From positions 1,984,001 to 2,048,000 of the forward strand of contig NZ_CP033019.1 in the NCBI RefSeq assembly GCF_003667705.1: 64,000 nt of DNA, in the 5' to 3' direction. The stretch comes from Janthinobacterium agaricidamnosum. GTDB taxonomy: Bacteria; Pseudomonadota; Gammaproteobacteria; Burkholderiales; Burkholderiaceae_D. Positions within the stretch are counted from its first letter, which is position 1; each line of letters begins with the position of its first letter. The notes below the pieces were generated by a model. It did no database searches. It was given only the letters and a program-made list of their open reading frames with translations, and had not been told where the DNA came from. Made by a program: the position numbers and the translations under genes. Positions 42,042 through 54,912 of this stretch are shown here, piece after piece.

Positions 42042-43646
42042 TTAGTGCAGGCGCGGGACGGCGGGCGCGTCAGGGCGGGGCGGTGCCTTGGCGCTGGCGT
42101 TCTGCTCGAGCTTGAACTGGCTGACGAGGGTTTCCAGGTCGCCCGCCTGTTCATGCATGGCCGCCGCCGCCGCGGCCGCTTCCTCGACCAGGGCCGCGTT
42201 CTGTTGCGTCGTCTGGTCCATCTGCATGATGGCCGCATTGATCTGCTCGATGCCTTCGCTCTGCTCGTGGTTGGCGACGCTGATTTCACCGACGATGGCG
42301 CTGACCCGGCCCACGCTGGCCACCACTTCATCCATCGTGGCGCCCGCCTGGCTGACCAGCTGCGCGCCCTGGCCGACCCGCGTGACGGAGTCGGCAATGA
42401 GTTCCTTGATCTCTTTTGCCGCCGCCGCCGAGCGTTGCGCCAGGTTGCGCACTTCCGACGCCACGACGGCAAAGCCGCGGCCTTGCTCGCCGGCACGCGC
42501 CGCTTCCACGGCCGCATTCAGTGCCAGGATATTCGTCTGGAAAGCGATGCCGTCGATGACGGCGATGATGTCGACGATCTTGCGCGACGAGGCATTGATG
42601 GCGTCCATGGTGCCGATCACTTCCGCCATGGCCGTGCCGCCGCGCTGGGCGATGGCGGAGGCCGAGCGGGCCAGGCTGTCGGCCTGGCGCGCATTGTCGC
42701 TGTTGCTGCGCACGGTGCCCGTCAGTTCGATCATCGACGAGGCCGTTTCTTCCAGCGCGCTGGCCTGCGCTTCCGTGCGGGCCGACAGGTCGGCATTGCC
42801 GCTGGCGATCTGGCTCGACGCCACGGCGATCGTGCCCGTGCCGCCGCGCACCTGGCCTACGAGGGTCGCCAGGTTGCGGTTCATGTCGTGCAGCGCGCGC
42901 AGCAGCTGGGCCATTTCATCGTTGCCCTCGGCCACGATCTTGCTGCTCAAGTCGCCTGCCGCCACGGCTTGCGCCACGCCAAGCGCATAGGCGACGGGCG
43001 CGGTGATCGAGCGCGTGACCCGCCAGGCAAAGAGCACGCCCAGCAGCAAGGCGGCCGTGCCCAGGCTGGCCATCAGCACATTCGCTGCGGAAATATTCTG
43101 CTGGATTTGCTGGCCGCCATGCACGACCACGCCGCGCTGGATTTCATTCAGGCGGTTCACCGTCTTTTGCAACTGATTCAGGGCGGGCAGGGTATCGTCG
43201 CGCACGTGCTTGGCCGCTTCCGCGCGCTGTCCCGCCACCAGCAGCTTGTCTGCCTGGCTGAACGAGACGACATAGGCCTTGCGCTGCTGTTTCAGCGTAG
43301 CCAGCAGTTCCTTGCCTTCAGGCAGCACGATCAGGCGGTCGAGGATGGCCAGCGCATCGGTGATGGTGGCCTTGTTGGCATCGATTTCGCCGTGGATGGC
43401 GCTGGCGCGGGCCGGATCTTCATGGATGAACAGTTCCAGCACGAGTGCCGCGTTCGAGCGCGTGGTGCTGCGGATGGTGGCGATGGCGTCCGCCTTGGCC
43501 CAGTCTTTCTCGATGATGGCTTCGCTGAGCGTGCCGATCTTGTCCAGGCGCAACAGGCCCGTGCCCACCAGCACTGCCATCAGCAGCAGCACCACGCCAA
43601 AACCCGCGCCCAGGCGCGCGCCTATCTTCATGTCCGTCAATTTCAT
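42042..43646 (-). CDS. Methyl-accepting chemotaxis protein
   Basis: 534 residues. A first membrane helix (about 12-32), a periplasmic four-helix-bundle ligand domain (35-185), a second helix (about 188-208), HAMP, and a cytoplasmic signalling domain with the highly conserved hairpin [48 protein letters not shown]. Class and length fit Tsr/Tar-like receptors of betaproteobacteria. The ligand is unknown. The C-terminus lacks a clear NWETF-type CheR-binding pentapeptide. Confidence 0.93.
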   Translation of the reverse strand: MKLTDMKIGARLGAGFGVVLLLMAVLVGTGLLRLDKIGTLSEAIIEKDWAKADAIATIRSTTRSNAALVLELFIHEDPARASAIHGEIDANKATITDALAILDRLIVLPEGKELLATLKQQRKAYVVSFSQADKLLVAGQRAEAAKHVRDDTLPALNQLQKTVNRLNEIQRGVVVHGGQQIQQNISAANVLMASLGTAALLLGVLFAWRVTRSITAPVAYALGVAQAVAAGDLSSKIVAEGNDEMAQLLRALHDMNRNLATLVGQVRGGTGTIAVASSQIASGNADLSARTEAQASALEETASSMIELTGTVRSNSDNARQADSLARSASAIAQRGGTAMAEVIGTMDAINASSRKIVDIIAVIDGIAFQTNILALNAAVEAARAGEQGRGFAVVASEVRNLAQRSAAAAKEIKELIADSVTRVGQGAQLVSQAGATMDEVVASVGRVSAIVGEISVANHEQSEGIEQINAAIMQMDQTTQQNAALVEEAAAAAAAMHEQAGDLETLVSQFKLEQNASAKAPPRPDAPAVPRLH

Positions 43647-43750
43647 ACTGATTCCCTCGGTAGCTAATGATCTGTCTCCGGTGGTCTTATTATGAAACGA
43701 TTATACGGTCGGCGATACCTGATTTGCACTACTAATTGCCTTGCAGAAAT

Positions 43751-43788
43751 GAAAAAGCGGCACGGCGATCAAGCCATACCGCTTTTTC
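43751..43788. terminator. Bidirectional hairpin terminator downstream of leuA
   Basis: GAAAAAGCGG (43751-43760) and CCGCTTTTTC (43779-43788) are perfect inverse arms with an inner GGC/GCC pair. On the minus strand the T run ends the leuA transcript 27 bp after its stop. Confidence 0.85.
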
Positions 43789-43814
43789 TCCCTATGGAGC
43801 GTGCCGAAAGGAAC

Positions 43815-45521
43815 TTAGGCGGCGCTGGCAGCCACGTCGGCCGCTGTTGTTTTTTCGGCGTCCGTCTGCTTGATGCGGCGGTTCACGGCCGACAGCACGG
43901 CCTTGAACGAGGCGGTGACGATATTGCTGTCGATGGCGGCGCCGAACAGGGTCGGGCCGTTGTCGAGGCGCAATTCCACATAGCACGCCGCTTGCGCGTT
44001 GGCGCCGGAACCGATCGAGTGCTCATGGTAATCCATCAGCTTGATGTCGAGACCGAGCGCATTGACGAAGGCGTCGATGGGGCCGTTGCCGCCGCCTTGC
44101 AGGGCCAGCGGCGTCTGGCGGTGCGACAGGCTGATGTCGATCTGCACGGATTCGTCGCTGCTGGTGTCTTCCACCATGCGGTGCGCAGCGTAGGCGTACG
44201 GCGCCGTCTGCTCCAGGTATTCCTTCTGGAAGATTTCGTGGATATCCTGCGCGGCGATTTCGCGGCCCGTGGCGTCGGCCACGGCTTGCACGGCGCGCGA
44301 GAATTCGATCTGCAGGCGGCGCGGCAAGACCAGGCCGTATTCCTGTTCCAGCAAATACGCCATGCCGCCCTTGCCGGACTGGCTGTTGACGCGGATCACG
44401 GCGTCATAGCTGCGGCCCAGGTCGGCCGGATCGATGGGCAGGTACGGCACTTCCCAGATGCTGTCCGGTTGTTGCTTGGCGAAACCTTTCTTGATGGCAT
44501 CTTGGTGCGAGCCGGAGAATGCCGTGAACACCAGGTCGCCCGCATACGGGTGGCGCGGGTGGACGGGCAGCTGGTTGCACTCTTCCACGCACTTGCGCAC
44601 GGTGTCGATGTCGGAGAAATCCAGGCCCGGGTGCACGCCCTGCGTGTACAAGTTCATCGCCAAAGTGACGAGGTCGACGTTGCCCGTGCGCTCGCCATTG
44701 CCGAACAAGCAACCTTCGACGCGGTCGGCGCCCGCCATCACGGCCAGCTCGGCCGACGCAACGGCCGTGCCGCGGTCGTTATGCGGGTGCACGCTGATGA
44801 TGATGGAATCGCGGCGCGCCAGCTTGCGCGACATCCATTCGATCTGGTCCGCATACACGTTGGGCGTGCTGCATTCCACGGTCGACGGCAGGTTGATGAT
44901 CATCTTGTTGGCCGGCGTCGGCTTCCAGATGGCGCTGACGGCGTCGCAGATGTGCTTGGAGAAATCGAGTTCCGTGGTGGAGAACGATTCCGGCGTGTAT
45001 TCGAAGCCCCATTCCGTTTCCGGATGCTGGGCCACCAGCTGTTTTACCAAAGTGGTGCCGGTGGTGGCGATATTCGTGATTTCTTCGCGCGACATGCCGA
45101 ACACGACCTTGCGGAACACGGGCGCCACGGAGTTGTACAGGTGGACGATGGCGCGCTTGGCGCCGACGACCGATTCCACCGTGCGGCGGATCAATTCTTC
45201 GCGCGACTGGGTCAGCACGATGATGGTGACGTCGTCCGGAATGCGGCCTTCATCGACAAGCTTGCGCACGAAATCGAAATCCGTCTGCGATGCCGATGGG
45301 AAACCCACTTCGATTTCCTTCAGGCCGATGGCGATCAGCATCTCGAAGAACCGCAGCTTCTTTTCCGCACTCATCGGCTCGATCAGGGACTGATTGCCGT
45401 CGCGCAAGTCGGTGCTCATCCAGATCGGCGGTTTGCTGATGATCTGGTTCGGCCATTGACGGTCGGTCAATTTAACTGGAGGAAAGGCGCGGTATTTGGA
45501 AGCTGGGTTTTGCAACATCAT
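43815..45521 (-). CDS. leuA: 2-isopropylmalate synthase (type 2 LeuA)
   Basis: 568 residues, first committed enzyme of leucine synthesis (2-oxoisovalerate plus acetyl-CoA). Catalytic barrel motifs: [11 protein letters not shown], the metal ligands in [10 protein letters not shown] and [14 protein letters not shown]; the C-terminal regulatory domain (about 430-560) includes [13 protein letters not shown] and ends with an Ala-rich tail. Length matches the type-2 subgroup. AGGAG precedes ATG 45521. A candidate leader peptide and hairpin lie upstream, suggesting attenuation. Confidence 0.94.
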   Translation of the reverse strand: MMLQNPASKYRAFPPVKLTDRQWPNQIISKPPIWMSTDLRDGNQSLIEPMSAEKKLRFFEMLIAIGLKEIEVGFPSASQTDFDFVRKLVDEGRIPDDVTIIVLTQSREELIRRTVESVVGAKRAIVHLYNSVAPVFRKVVFGMSREEITNIATTGTTLVKQLVAQHPETEWGFEYTPESFSTTELDFSKHICDAVSAIWKPTPANKMIINLPSTVECSTPNVYADQIEWMSRKLARRDSIIISVHPHNDRGTAVASAELAVMAGADRVEGCLFGNGERTGNVDLVTLAMNLYTQGVHPGLDFSDIDTVRKCVEECNQLPVHPRHPYAGDLVFTAFSGSHQDAIKKGFAKQQPDSIWEVPYLPIDPADLGRSYDAVIRVNSQSGKGGMAYLLEQEYGLVLPRRLQIEFSRAVQAVADATGREIAAQDIHEIFQKEYLEQTAPYAYAAHRMVEDTSSDESVQIDISLSHRQTPLALQGGGNGPIDAFVNALGLDIKLMDYHEHSIGSGANAQAACYVELRLDNGPTLFGAAIDSNIVTASFKAVLSAVNRRIKQTDAEKTTAADVAASAA

Positions 45522-45556
45522 GATCGGGTACTCCTGAAGATAGGGGGAAATCAATG

Positions 45557-45590
45557 GTTGTGGCGCAAGCTTGCCGGGCGGCCACGCAAC
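45557..45590 (-). promoter_or_regulatory. Hairpin in the leuA leader
   Basis: On the transcript, GUUG(CG)UGGC pairs with GCCACAAC around a loop containing the palindrome GCAAGCUUGC. It begins one base after the leader-peptide stop and ends 35 bases before the leuA start. There is no U run, so it could act on translation rather than termination. Confidence 0.45.
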
Positions 45591-45591
45591 A

Positions 45592-45696
45592 CTAGGCCAG
45601 GCAAGCGATCGGTAGCGGTAGCAGTGCGGCCGCGATGCCGGCAGGGGCGGTCGCAGCGGGGATTACGTGTACGTATGGGGATGGTGCAAACATCAT
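45592..45696 (-). CDS. Candidate leucine leader peptide of leuA
   Basis: A 34-codon reading frame starting ATG ATG TTT at 45696, with GGAAGG just upstream and a TAG directly before the leader hairpin. Near its end it has Leu codons CTG CTA CCG CTA, then CTG: two of four are CTA, a rare Leu codon in this GC-rich genome, as in classic leu attenuators. The peptide [18 protein letters not shown]... has no known domain. Its position and codon bias support a regulatory role, but conservation is untested. Confidence 0.55.
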   Translation of the reverse strand: MMFAPSPYVHVIPAATAPAGIAAALLPLPIACLA

Positions 45697-45873
45697 CAAA
45701 CCTTCCAGGGTTTTTGAAACACGCCGGCGTGTGGCCAGGCGAAGCAATGCGGCAAACTTATGCGCGTGCTAGTAGTAGTCGCGATAGCGACAGCAGGGAA
45801 GGGGAGGAATGTTTGAAGGAGGACATGCACTCAATGTAAGGGATGTCGGGCGGGGCTGTCAAGCGTTTCCGTC
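45697..45873. other. Probable leuA promoter region with a 14-bp palindrome
   Basis: ACACGCCGGCGTGT at 45719-45732 is perfectly palindromic and lies just upstream of the leader peptide on the minus strand. I could not pick a convincing -35/-10 pair. No gene is seen here. Confidence 0.35.
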
Positions 45874-46161
45874 TTACATGTAGTGCACGTGTGATGCCGA
45901 GTCCGGCATTTCCTGCCGCGCGCGTTCCAGGCAGCGCCGCAACAGGGCCGCCTCGCGGGGCAGGCGCGCCGCCAGTCCCTGCCAGCCGCGCAGCTCCAGT
46001 TGTTGCGGCATGTCCACCAGGCCCGTGACGGCATCCCAGAAGGCATCCCAGTTCATGCCGTAGAAGGAAGGGAAATCCAGCGCGGCCGCCAGCGCCGCGT
46101 GCAGCTGGCGCGTGGTGTTGATCTCGCTCAAGTCGATCGTCACCAGGGCAGGTCGATTCAC
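45874..46161 (-). CDS. Barstar-family protein
   Basis: 95 residues with GTG start overlapping the upstream stop as GTGA. The fold signature is VTIDLSEINTTRQLHAALAAALDFPSFYGMNWDAFWDAVTGLVDMPQQLELRGW, typical of barstar-like ribonuclease inhibitors. No barnase-like toxin is encoded nearby, so it may be a free-standing immunity protein or have another partner. AAAGG lies upstream. The tight coupling to the unknown gene before it suggests the products work together. Confidence 0.85.
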   Translation of the reverse strand: MNRPALVTIDLSEINTTRQLHAALAAALDFPSFYGMNWDAFWDAVTGLVDMPQQLELRGWQGLAARLPREAALLRRCLERARQEMPDSASHVHYM

Positions 46162-46820
46162 AATATGCCTTTGAGCAAGTTCTGCAGGTTTTGCCGCATG
46201 CCGCCCACCACAGACGCGTGCTGCACCAAGATGGCGGGCGCATCCTTGAATGGTGCCGGGTCCAGGTACAGGCGCGGCAAGTCGGCCACGGCCACGCCGC
46301 GGGGGCCGCCGCGCAGGATCTCGTCCACGTGCTTGTTGATCGAGTCGATGGCCGCCTGGATGCGCGGCGTGGGAGATGCCGCCAGGCAGGCGGCCAGCGC
46401 GGCGTCGAGTTCGGCGCGCGCTGGCGCTTGCGGCAGCACGGGGGCGGCGATCTGTTCCAGCGGCGACATGTTGACGGCGGGCTTGCGGCACGCGAGCAAG
46501 GCATCGAGCGCCATCAGCCGGTGCGCGCCGCCCCGTTGCAGCCAGTCAACGATTTGCGGCCACGGCGTGCCCAGCAGGGCCGCCGCCACGCCCCATTGCC
46601 CCGCCACGGGCGAGCCGATATTGTTCTCTAGCCAGGCGATTGCGGCCGGGTTGCCCGTGTAGGCCAGCAGGATGGCGTTCGACGAGCGCAGCGCGGGCGC
46701 CTGCGTGGCGAGTACGGTGATCAGCCAGGCGAGGGCGCCGTCGGGCGGCAGCTGCGATAACTGTTGCGCAAATGGGGCGCTCAGGGCGCGGCTGTCGGAA
46801 AATTGATATTCGTTGGACAT
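46158..46820 (-). CDS. Unknown protein coupled to barstar
   Basis: About 220 residues, not recognised. It is Ala/Leu-rich and predicted all-helical, with HEAT-like character (GDALAWLITVLA-type segments, PVAGQWGVAAALLGTPWPQIVDWLQRG, HRLMALDALLACRKP). Cysteines and catalytic motifs are not evident. Start ATG 46820 (MSNEYQFSDS) is preferred; ATG 46865 would add 15 residues. Neither has a clear ribosome site. The 4-base overlap with the barstar gene suggests a two-gene immunity or regulatory unit. Confidence 0.65.
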   Translation of the reverse strand: MSNEYQFSDSRALSAPFAQQLSQLPPDGALAWLITVLATQAPALRSSNAILLAYTGNPAAIAWLENNIGSPVAGQWGVAAALLGTPWPQIVDWLQRGGAHRLMALDALLACRKPAVNMSPLEQIAAPVLPQAPARAELDAALAACLAASPTPRIQAAIDSINKHVDEILRGGPRGVAVADLPRLYLDPAPFKDAPAILVQHASVVGGMRQNLQNLLKGIL

Positions 46821-46918
46821 GTTGACTGATTCGGCGAGTGATAGGCGGTTGGGACGATTCTGCATGCGAGCCAGCTACCCAGCGGGTGCTCTTCGCTTGG
46901 CCCATGGCCCGGACGCTG

Positions 46919-47365
46919 CTATTGCTCCGATTTTTGGCAGCGAGCGGAAAATGGCAAGGCGGTGCTGTTTTCAAACGGGGAATTGAATTCGCCCTTTACT
47001 TGCGTCAAGTTGCCGCTAAAGCGCATGGTCAGCGGGCCGCTGCTTGGCCCTGCGTCATATGTGCAAGACAAGCTGTCGCCGCTTTGCCGGCAATCGTAGA
47101 AATTACTCGCTTTGCCGCGCCCGTCAATGATGTGGGTGCCTTGCGCGCCGTGCCGGTCGGGGACGTCGAAGCTGAGTTCAATCGTGTGCTCCCCCTGATC
47201 ATTGGGAATCTGTATGTTACCCGTGCAGGTAAAGCCCGCCATCCTTTCCGCGATGCTATCTGGGCGCTGCGCCGCGGCGGGGGTGGCGTTGGCGCAGGCT
47301 GCACCGAGCAGGGTGGCAACGAGCAAGCATGGGTGCGCGATGAAGCGGAACAGGTCTGTTTTCAT
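46919..47365 (-). CDS. Secreted hypothetical protein with four cysteines
   Basis: 148 residues. A signal peptide (LFRFIAHPCLLVATLLGAACANA) precedes a mature domain with FTCTGNIQIPN, FYDCRQSGDSLSCTYDAG and a C-terminal SARCQKSEQ; the four mature cysteines could form two disulfides in the periplasm. The domain alternates short strands, resembling small beta-sandwich proteins, but I do not recognise the family. No operon partner. Confidence 0.65.
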   Translation of the reverse strand: MKTDLFRFIAHPCLLVATLLGAACANATPAAAQRPDSIAERMAGFTCTGNIQIPNDQGEHTIELSFDVPDRHGAQGTHIIDGRGKASNFYDCRQSGDSLSCTYDAGPSSGPLTMRFSGNLTQVKGEFNSPFENSTALPFSARCQKSEQ

Positions 47366-47543
47366 AAGCCAGGAGGTGGTGAGGTGGGGAACCAGGCGCC
47401 AGTCTAGCAGCCGGCATGGCGCGCACGGTTCGCAATCTTGTCACTATAAACATTTAAGACCGCCTTCAGTGCGGCCGGCTCCGCTTGCGCTACAATCGGC
47501 TCTCCTTTATTGCCACTGCCGCGCGCGGTTCTCTTCTGCCACC

Positions 47544-48452
47544 ATGTTCCCTAAACGCCTGACCCTGCTTGCCCTGGCCGCCTTCGTGCTGGCCGGCTGC
47601 GATACCACCGCCCCGAAACCTGTACAAGTATTGACGCCGCCCGAACCCGTCGTCGCTCCCCGCAAGATCAAGATCGGCCTGGCGCTGGGCGGCGGCGCGG
47701 CGCGCGGTTTTGCGCACATCGGCGTGATCAAGGCGCTCGAATCGCAGGGTATACATGCCGACATCGTCACCGGCACCAGCGCCGGCAGCGTGGTGGGCGC
47801 CCTGTATGCGGCAGGCAACTCGGGCTTCACCTTGCAAAAGATGGCCTTCGACATGGACGAGGCGGCCATTTCCGACTGGGCCTTGCCCCTGTTCGGCAAG
47901 TCGTCCGGCGTGCTGAAAGGCGAAGCGCTGCAAAGCTATGTCAACAAGGCGGTCGGCGGCGTGTCGCTGGAAAAGCTGAAGATTCCGTTTGGCGTGGTGG
48001 CGACCGACCTCAAAAATGGCCAGCCGATCCTGTTCCAGCGCGGTAACACCGGCATGGCCGTGCGCGCCTCGTCGGCCGTGCCGGGCGTGTTCCAGCCCGT
48101 GACGATCGCCGGCCATACCTATGTCGATGGCGGCCTCGTCGCTCCCGTGCCCGTGCGCTTTGCGCGCGACATGGGTGCCGACTTCATCATCGCCGTGAAT
48201 ATTTCGTCGCAAACGGATACGCAAAAGGCCATCAGTTCGATGGAAGTCATCATGCAGACCTTCGCCATCATGGGGCAGCGCATCAACCAGTTCGAATTGA
48301 AAGATGCGGACGTGGTGATCCAGCCCAGCCTGGGCACCATGAAAGGGAACGATTTCAACAGCCGCAACCAGGCCATCCTGGCGGGCGAGCAGGCGACGTT
48401 TGCCGTCATGGCGCAACTCAAGCAAAAGCTGAAAGCCAAACGCGAGCAGTAG
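47544..48452 (+). CDS. Patatin-like phospholipase lipoprotein
   Basis: 302 residues. A lipoprotein signal ends in LAGC (Cys19), so the mature protein is membrane-anchored. Patatin motifs: oxyanion GLALGGGAARGFAHIGV, nucleophile GTSAGS and the Asp of VDGGLVAPVPV completing the Ser-Asp dyad. It resembles RssA-like patatins and probably hydrolyses acyl lipids at the cell envelope. A TACAAT box at 47491-47496 could be its -10. Confidence 0.88.
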   Translation: MFPKRLTLLALAAFVLAGCDTTAPKPVQVLTPPEPVVAPRKIKIGLALGGGAARGFAHIGVIKALESQGIHADIVTGTSAGSVVGALYAAGNSGFTLQKMAFDMDEAAISDWALPLFGKSSGVLKGEALQSYVNKAVGGVSLEKLKIPFGVVATDLKNGQPILFQRGNTGMAVRASSAVPGVFQPVTIAGHTYVDGGLVAPVPVRFARDMGADFIIAVNISSQTDTQKAISSMEVIMQTFAIMGQRINQFELKDADVVIQPSLGTMKGNDFNSRNQAILAGEQATFAVMAQLKQKLKAKREQ

Positions 48453-48522
48453 GCGATCATGACGCGATCGCGCCGCTGCGCATTTCGTATACAATTTTGC
48501 TTTAACATAACAAGGATGTCTC

Positions 48523-48930
48523 ATGCAATCGAAACCGATTTTGACCCTGGACGACGTAAAGAAAATCGCTGCCGCCGCCGAAGCGGAAGCGGTCAAGAAT
48601 AACTGGGCGGTCACGATCGCCATCGTCGACGACGGCGGCCATCTGGTATGGCTGCAGCGCATGGATGGCGTGGCGCCGATCTCGTCGCACATCGCCCCAT
48701 CGAAAGCCAAGACGGCCGCGCTGGGCCGCCGCGAATCGCGCATCTATGAAGAGATGATCAACGGCGGCCGCGTGTCGTTCCTGAGCGCCCCGGAAATCGA
48801 CGGCTTGCTCGAAGGCGGCGTGCCCATCGTGTTCGACGGCCACTACGTGGGCGCCGTCGGCGTCTCGGGTGTCAAGTCAGCCGAGGACGCGCAAATTGCC
48901 AAAGCGGGCATCGCCGCTTTGACGGCCTAA
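48523..48930 (+). CDS. GlcG/HbpS-family (heme-binding-like) protein
   Basis: 135 residues of the GlcG/HbpS family: LTLDDVKKIAAAAEAEAVKNNWAVTIAIVDDGGHLVWLQRMDGV, SKAKTAALGRRES and GGVPIVFDGHYVGAVGVSGVKSAEDAQIAKAG. Members bind heme or small acids and often sit beside oxidoreductases, but here it is alone between the patatin gene and carA. A hairpin terminator follows directly. Exact function unknown. Confidence 0.85.
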   Translation: MQSKPILTLDDVKKIAAAAEAEAVKNNWAVTIAIVDDGGHLVWLQRMDGVAPISSHIAPSKAKTAALGRRESRIYEEMINGGRVSFLSAPEIDGLLEGGVPIVFDGHYVGAVGVSGVKSAEDAQIAKAGIAALTA

Positions 48931-48952
48931 GTAGTAACCGATATTGCTTTGC

Positions 48953-48984
48953 AAGCCGCTCCGCGCAAGCCGGGCGGCTTTTTT
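48953..48984 (+). terminator. Hairpin terminator after the GlcG-like gene
   Basis: AGCCGC (48954-48959) pairs with GCGGCT (48974-48979), followed by a T run to 48984. Confidence 0.75.
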
Positions 48985-49044
48985 CATGGGGCGCAGGATT
49001 TATGTTGCTGCGCAAAAAATGCCGGGCTTTCTGAATTTTCTTCC

Positions 49045-49073
49045 TTGTGGAAAAGCTTCCTTTTGGTTATAAT
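49045..49073 (+). promoter_or_regulatory. carAB sigma-70 promoter
   Basis: TTGTGG (49045-49050), a 17-bp spacer and a perfect TATAAT (49068-49073). Transcription would begin about 49080, leaving a 5' leader of roughly 145 nt before carA, long enough for regulation. No recognised riboswitch was seen in the leader. Confidence 0.7.
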
Positions 49074-49224
49074 TCAAAGGTTTAGCCAATCACACATATA
49101 CCGTAGCGACTACCCATCCCCTCATTCAAAATGACCGTTGAAACACCCTGAGTGCATCTGGCTCGGGTATCTAGGCGGTCGGTCTGACGTGGCGCAGCTA
49201 CGGTAACTTTATCAGGAGTTGCCC

Positions 49225-50395
49225 TTGCCGCCATTTTTTTCTGGCCCTGCCGTTCCAGCCATATTAGCGCTTGCTGATGGAACGATCTTTAAAGGTTTTT
49301 CGATCGGTGCCGCCGGTCATACCACGGGCGAGGTTGTTTTCAACACCTCGATGACCGGGTATCAGGAAATCCTTACCGACCCAAGCTATTGCCGCCAGAT
49401 GGTCACCCTGACCTATCCGCATATCGGCAATACGGGCGTCAATCCCGAAGACGTCGAGTCTTCCAAGGTACACGCCGCTGGCCTCATCATCCGCGATCTG
49501 CCATTGCTGGCATCCAATTTCCGTTCCACGCTCTCCCTGTCCGATTACCTGAAAGCTGAAAATATCGTCGCCATCGCCGGCATCGATACACGCAAGCTCA
49601 CGCGCATCCTGCGTGAAAAAGGTGCGCAGGGCGGTGCCATCCTCGTCGGTACGCAAGGCAACGAGCCATCTAGCGCCCAAGCGCTGGAGCTGGCCCGCTC
49701 CTTCCCCGGCCTGGCCGGCATGGACCTGGCCAAGGTCGTCTCGGCCAAGGCGCCGTATGAATACCGCGAAACGGAATGGACCCTGGGCGAAGGCTACGGC
49801 CAGCTGGCTGACGCGGACGCGAAATACCACGTGGTCGCCTTCGACTACGGCGTCAAGCGCAACATCCTGCGCATGCTGACGGCGCGCGGCTGCAAAGTCA
49901 CCGTGCTGCCCGCGCAAGCGACGGCGGCCGACGCCCTGGCGCTGAATCCGGACGGCATCTTCCTGTCGAACGGCCCCGGCGACCCGGAACCGTGCGACTA
50001 CGCCATCGCGGCGACCCGCGAGTTGATCGAGAAGGGTATCCCGACCTTCGGCATCTGCCTCGGCCACCAGATCATGGCGCTCGCTTCCGGCGCGAAGACC
50101 TTGAAGATGAAGTTCGGCCACCACGGCGCCAACCACCCGGTGCAAGACCTGGAAACGAAACAGGTCTTGATTACCTCGCAAAACCACGGTTTCGCAGTCG
50201 ACGCGGCAACTCTGCCCGCGAATTGCCGCGTGACCCATGAATCGCTGTTCGACGGCTCCCTGCAAGGCTTTGCCCGCACGGACAAGCCGGCCTTCTGCTT
50301 CCAGGGCCACCCTGAAGCGTCGCCGGGCCCGATGGATGTTGCTTACCTGTTTGACCGCTTCATCAACTTGATGGCTGCGGAGGAGAAAAAGAAAA

Positions 50396-50403
<8 letters not shown>
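49225..50403 (+). CDS. carA: Carbamoyl-phosphate synthase small (glutaminase) subunit
   Basis: 392 residues. It hydrolyses glutamine and passes ammonia to CarB for arginine and pyrimidine synthesis. The class-I amidotransferase triad is visible: Cys in [13 protein letters not shown], His and Glu in the C-terminal [11 protein letters not shown]. The start is taken as TTG at 49225 because AGGAG lies six bases upstream; no ATG is available. E. coli carA also uses TTG, from memory. It overlaps carB by 8 bases. Confidence 0.93.
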
Positions 50404-53626
<3,223 letters not shown>

Positions 53627-53634
53627 GTGCGTTT

Positions 53635-53663
53635 GCAGTGACCGCCGTTAGGCGGTACACTGC
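53635..53663 (+). terminator. Nested hairpin just after carB
   Basis: GCAGTG/CACTGC outer arms enclose CCGCC/GGCGG with a GTTA loop, nine bases after the carB stop. There is no T run, so it probably stabilises the 3' end rather than terminating. Confidence 0.5.
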
Positions 53664-53672
53664 ATGCTTATC

Positions 53673-53717
53673 AACCACAGAGTTCCGTGCAGAGCAGCGC
53701 GCGGCCTCTGTGGTTTT
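53673..53717 (+). terminator. carAB terminator
   Basis: AACCACAGAG (53673-53682) and CTCTGTGGTT (53706-53715) form a perfect 10-bp stem followed by TT. It separates carAB from greA. Confidence 0.7.
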
Positions 53718-53789
53718 CACTTGGTAAGTCCGTTAACCGTGGCAAAACACGGACAACGGCGCCGATAACTAGCAGATAGTAGAGATAAC

Positions 53790-54266
53790 ATGACCTCAGT
53801 CCCATTGACCAAATACGGCGCAGAACTCCTGAAGGAAGAGCTGCATCATTTGAAGACCAAGGAACGCCGCATCGTCATCGATGCGATCGCCGAAGCGCGT
53901 TCGCACGGAGATTTGTCGGAAAACGCCGAGTACGATGCCGCCAAGGAACGCCAGGCCTTCGTCGAAGGCCGCATCGCCGAGCTCGAAGGCAAGCTGGGCG
54001 CAGCGCAAATCATCGACCCGACCGCGCTCGACGCGGAAGGCCGCGTGGTGTTTGCCTCGACCGTGAACCTGGAAGACCTGGAATCGGGCCAGAAAGTCAC
54101 GTACCAGATCGTGGGCCTCGATGAAGCCGACCTGAAAATGAACAAGGTGTCCGTGACGTCCCCGATCGCCCGCGCGCTGATCGGCAAGTACGCCGGCGAC
54201 GTGGTGGAAGTGCAGGCGCCGTCCGGCCCGCGCGAATACGAGATCCTGGAAGTACTGTACATCTGA
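53790..54266 (+). CDS. greA: Transcription elongation factor GreA
   Basis: 158 residues, normal length. The N-terminal coiled coil ([56 protein letters not shown]) carries the acidic tip DLSENAEYD that enters the polymerase channel to stimulate RNA cleavage; the C-terminal FKBP-like domain ends [21 protein letters not shown]. It rescues backtracked RNA polymerase. Its stop overlaps the next start (TGATG). Confidence 0.97.
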   Translation: MTSVPLTKYGAELLKEELHHLKTKERRIVIDAIAEARSHGDLSENAEYDAAKERQAFVEGRIAELEGKLGAAQIIDPTALDAEGRVVFASTVNLEDLESGQKVTYQIVGLDEADLKMNKVSVTSPIARALIGKYAGDVVEVQAPSGPREYEILEVLYI

Positions 54267-54709
54267 TGCTGGGCCGCGTGCGCTTCCTCGTTGCCACCCT
54301 GTGGGCGGGCAGCCTGTGGACCATCGGCTTCGTCGTGGCGCCCACCCTGTTCGGCACCCTGAGCGACCGCGTGCTGGCAGGAAACATCGCCGGCAGCATG
54401 TTCCGCGCCGAGGCGTGGCTGTCCATCGTCTGTGCGCTGGTACTGCTGGCCTTGCTGCAATGGGCGCCCGGTGCGCTGGAGCTCAAGCGCCGCCGCCTGC
54501 TGGGTGCGCTGGTGCTGTCCATGCTGGTGTGCGCGCTGCTCAGCCATTTCGGCATCACGCCGCTGATGGCCGAACTCAAGGCGCAAGCGCCGTCGGGCAT
54601 CATGGACGAGGCCATGCGCAGCCGCTTCGGTATGCTGCATGGCGTGTCGACCCTGATCTTTGCCGTGCAGAGCCTGCTGGCGGGCGTATTGATCTGGAAA
54701 CAGCAGTAA
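54266..54709 (+). CDS. DUF4149 membrane protein
   Basis: 147 residues with four hydrophobic helices (about 5-25, 50-68, 80-98, 123-143). The pattern LWAGSLWTIGFVVAPTLFGTL and the C-terminal SRFGMLHGVSTLIFAVQSLL match the DUF4149 family often found between greA and yhbY in betaproteobacteria. It is translationally coupled to greA through TGATG. Function unknown. Confidence 0.85.
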   Translation: MLGRVRFLVATLWAGSLWTIGFVVAPTLFGTLSDRVLAGNIAGSMFRAEAWLSIVCALVLLALLQWAPGALELKRRRLLGALVLSMLVCALLSHFGITPLMAELKAQAPSGIMDEAMRSRFGMLHGVSTLIFAVQSLLAGVLIWKQQ

Positions 54710-54723
54710 TCGGCTGTGGTGTT

Positions 54724-54817
54724 GTCGGATTACGCGCTGCGCGCTAATCCGACCTACATGACTGATGGTCGATATCGTAGGTCGGATTAGCGGCGCCTTG
54801 GCGCCGTGTAATCCGAC
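54724..54817. repeat. REP-like palindrome pair
   Basis: GTCGGATTA-CGCGCTGCGCGC-TAATCCGAC with a CCTAC flank (54724-54757) is followed by an inverted related copy starting GTAGGTCGGATTA (54777-54817). Head-to-head GTCGGATTA/TAATCCGAC palindromes are typical RAYT-associated REP doublets. No RAYT transposase gene is in the window. Confidence 0.75.
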
Positions 54818-54831
54818 AAGCGCAATTGCAA

Positions 54832-54870
54832 TAAAAAAGCGGAGCAGGGGATATCCCGTGCTCCGCTTCT
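54832..54870. terminator. Bidirectional terminator between DUF4149 gene and yhbY
   Basis: AAGCGGAGCA and TGCTCCGCTT arms enclose GGGATATCCC. On the minus strand a T run follows, terminating yhbY. Confidence 0.8.
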
Positions 54871-54912
54871 TGTTTCAAGCCCGGCCGCCTCGCGGTGGCC
54901 GGGTGAACAGGC

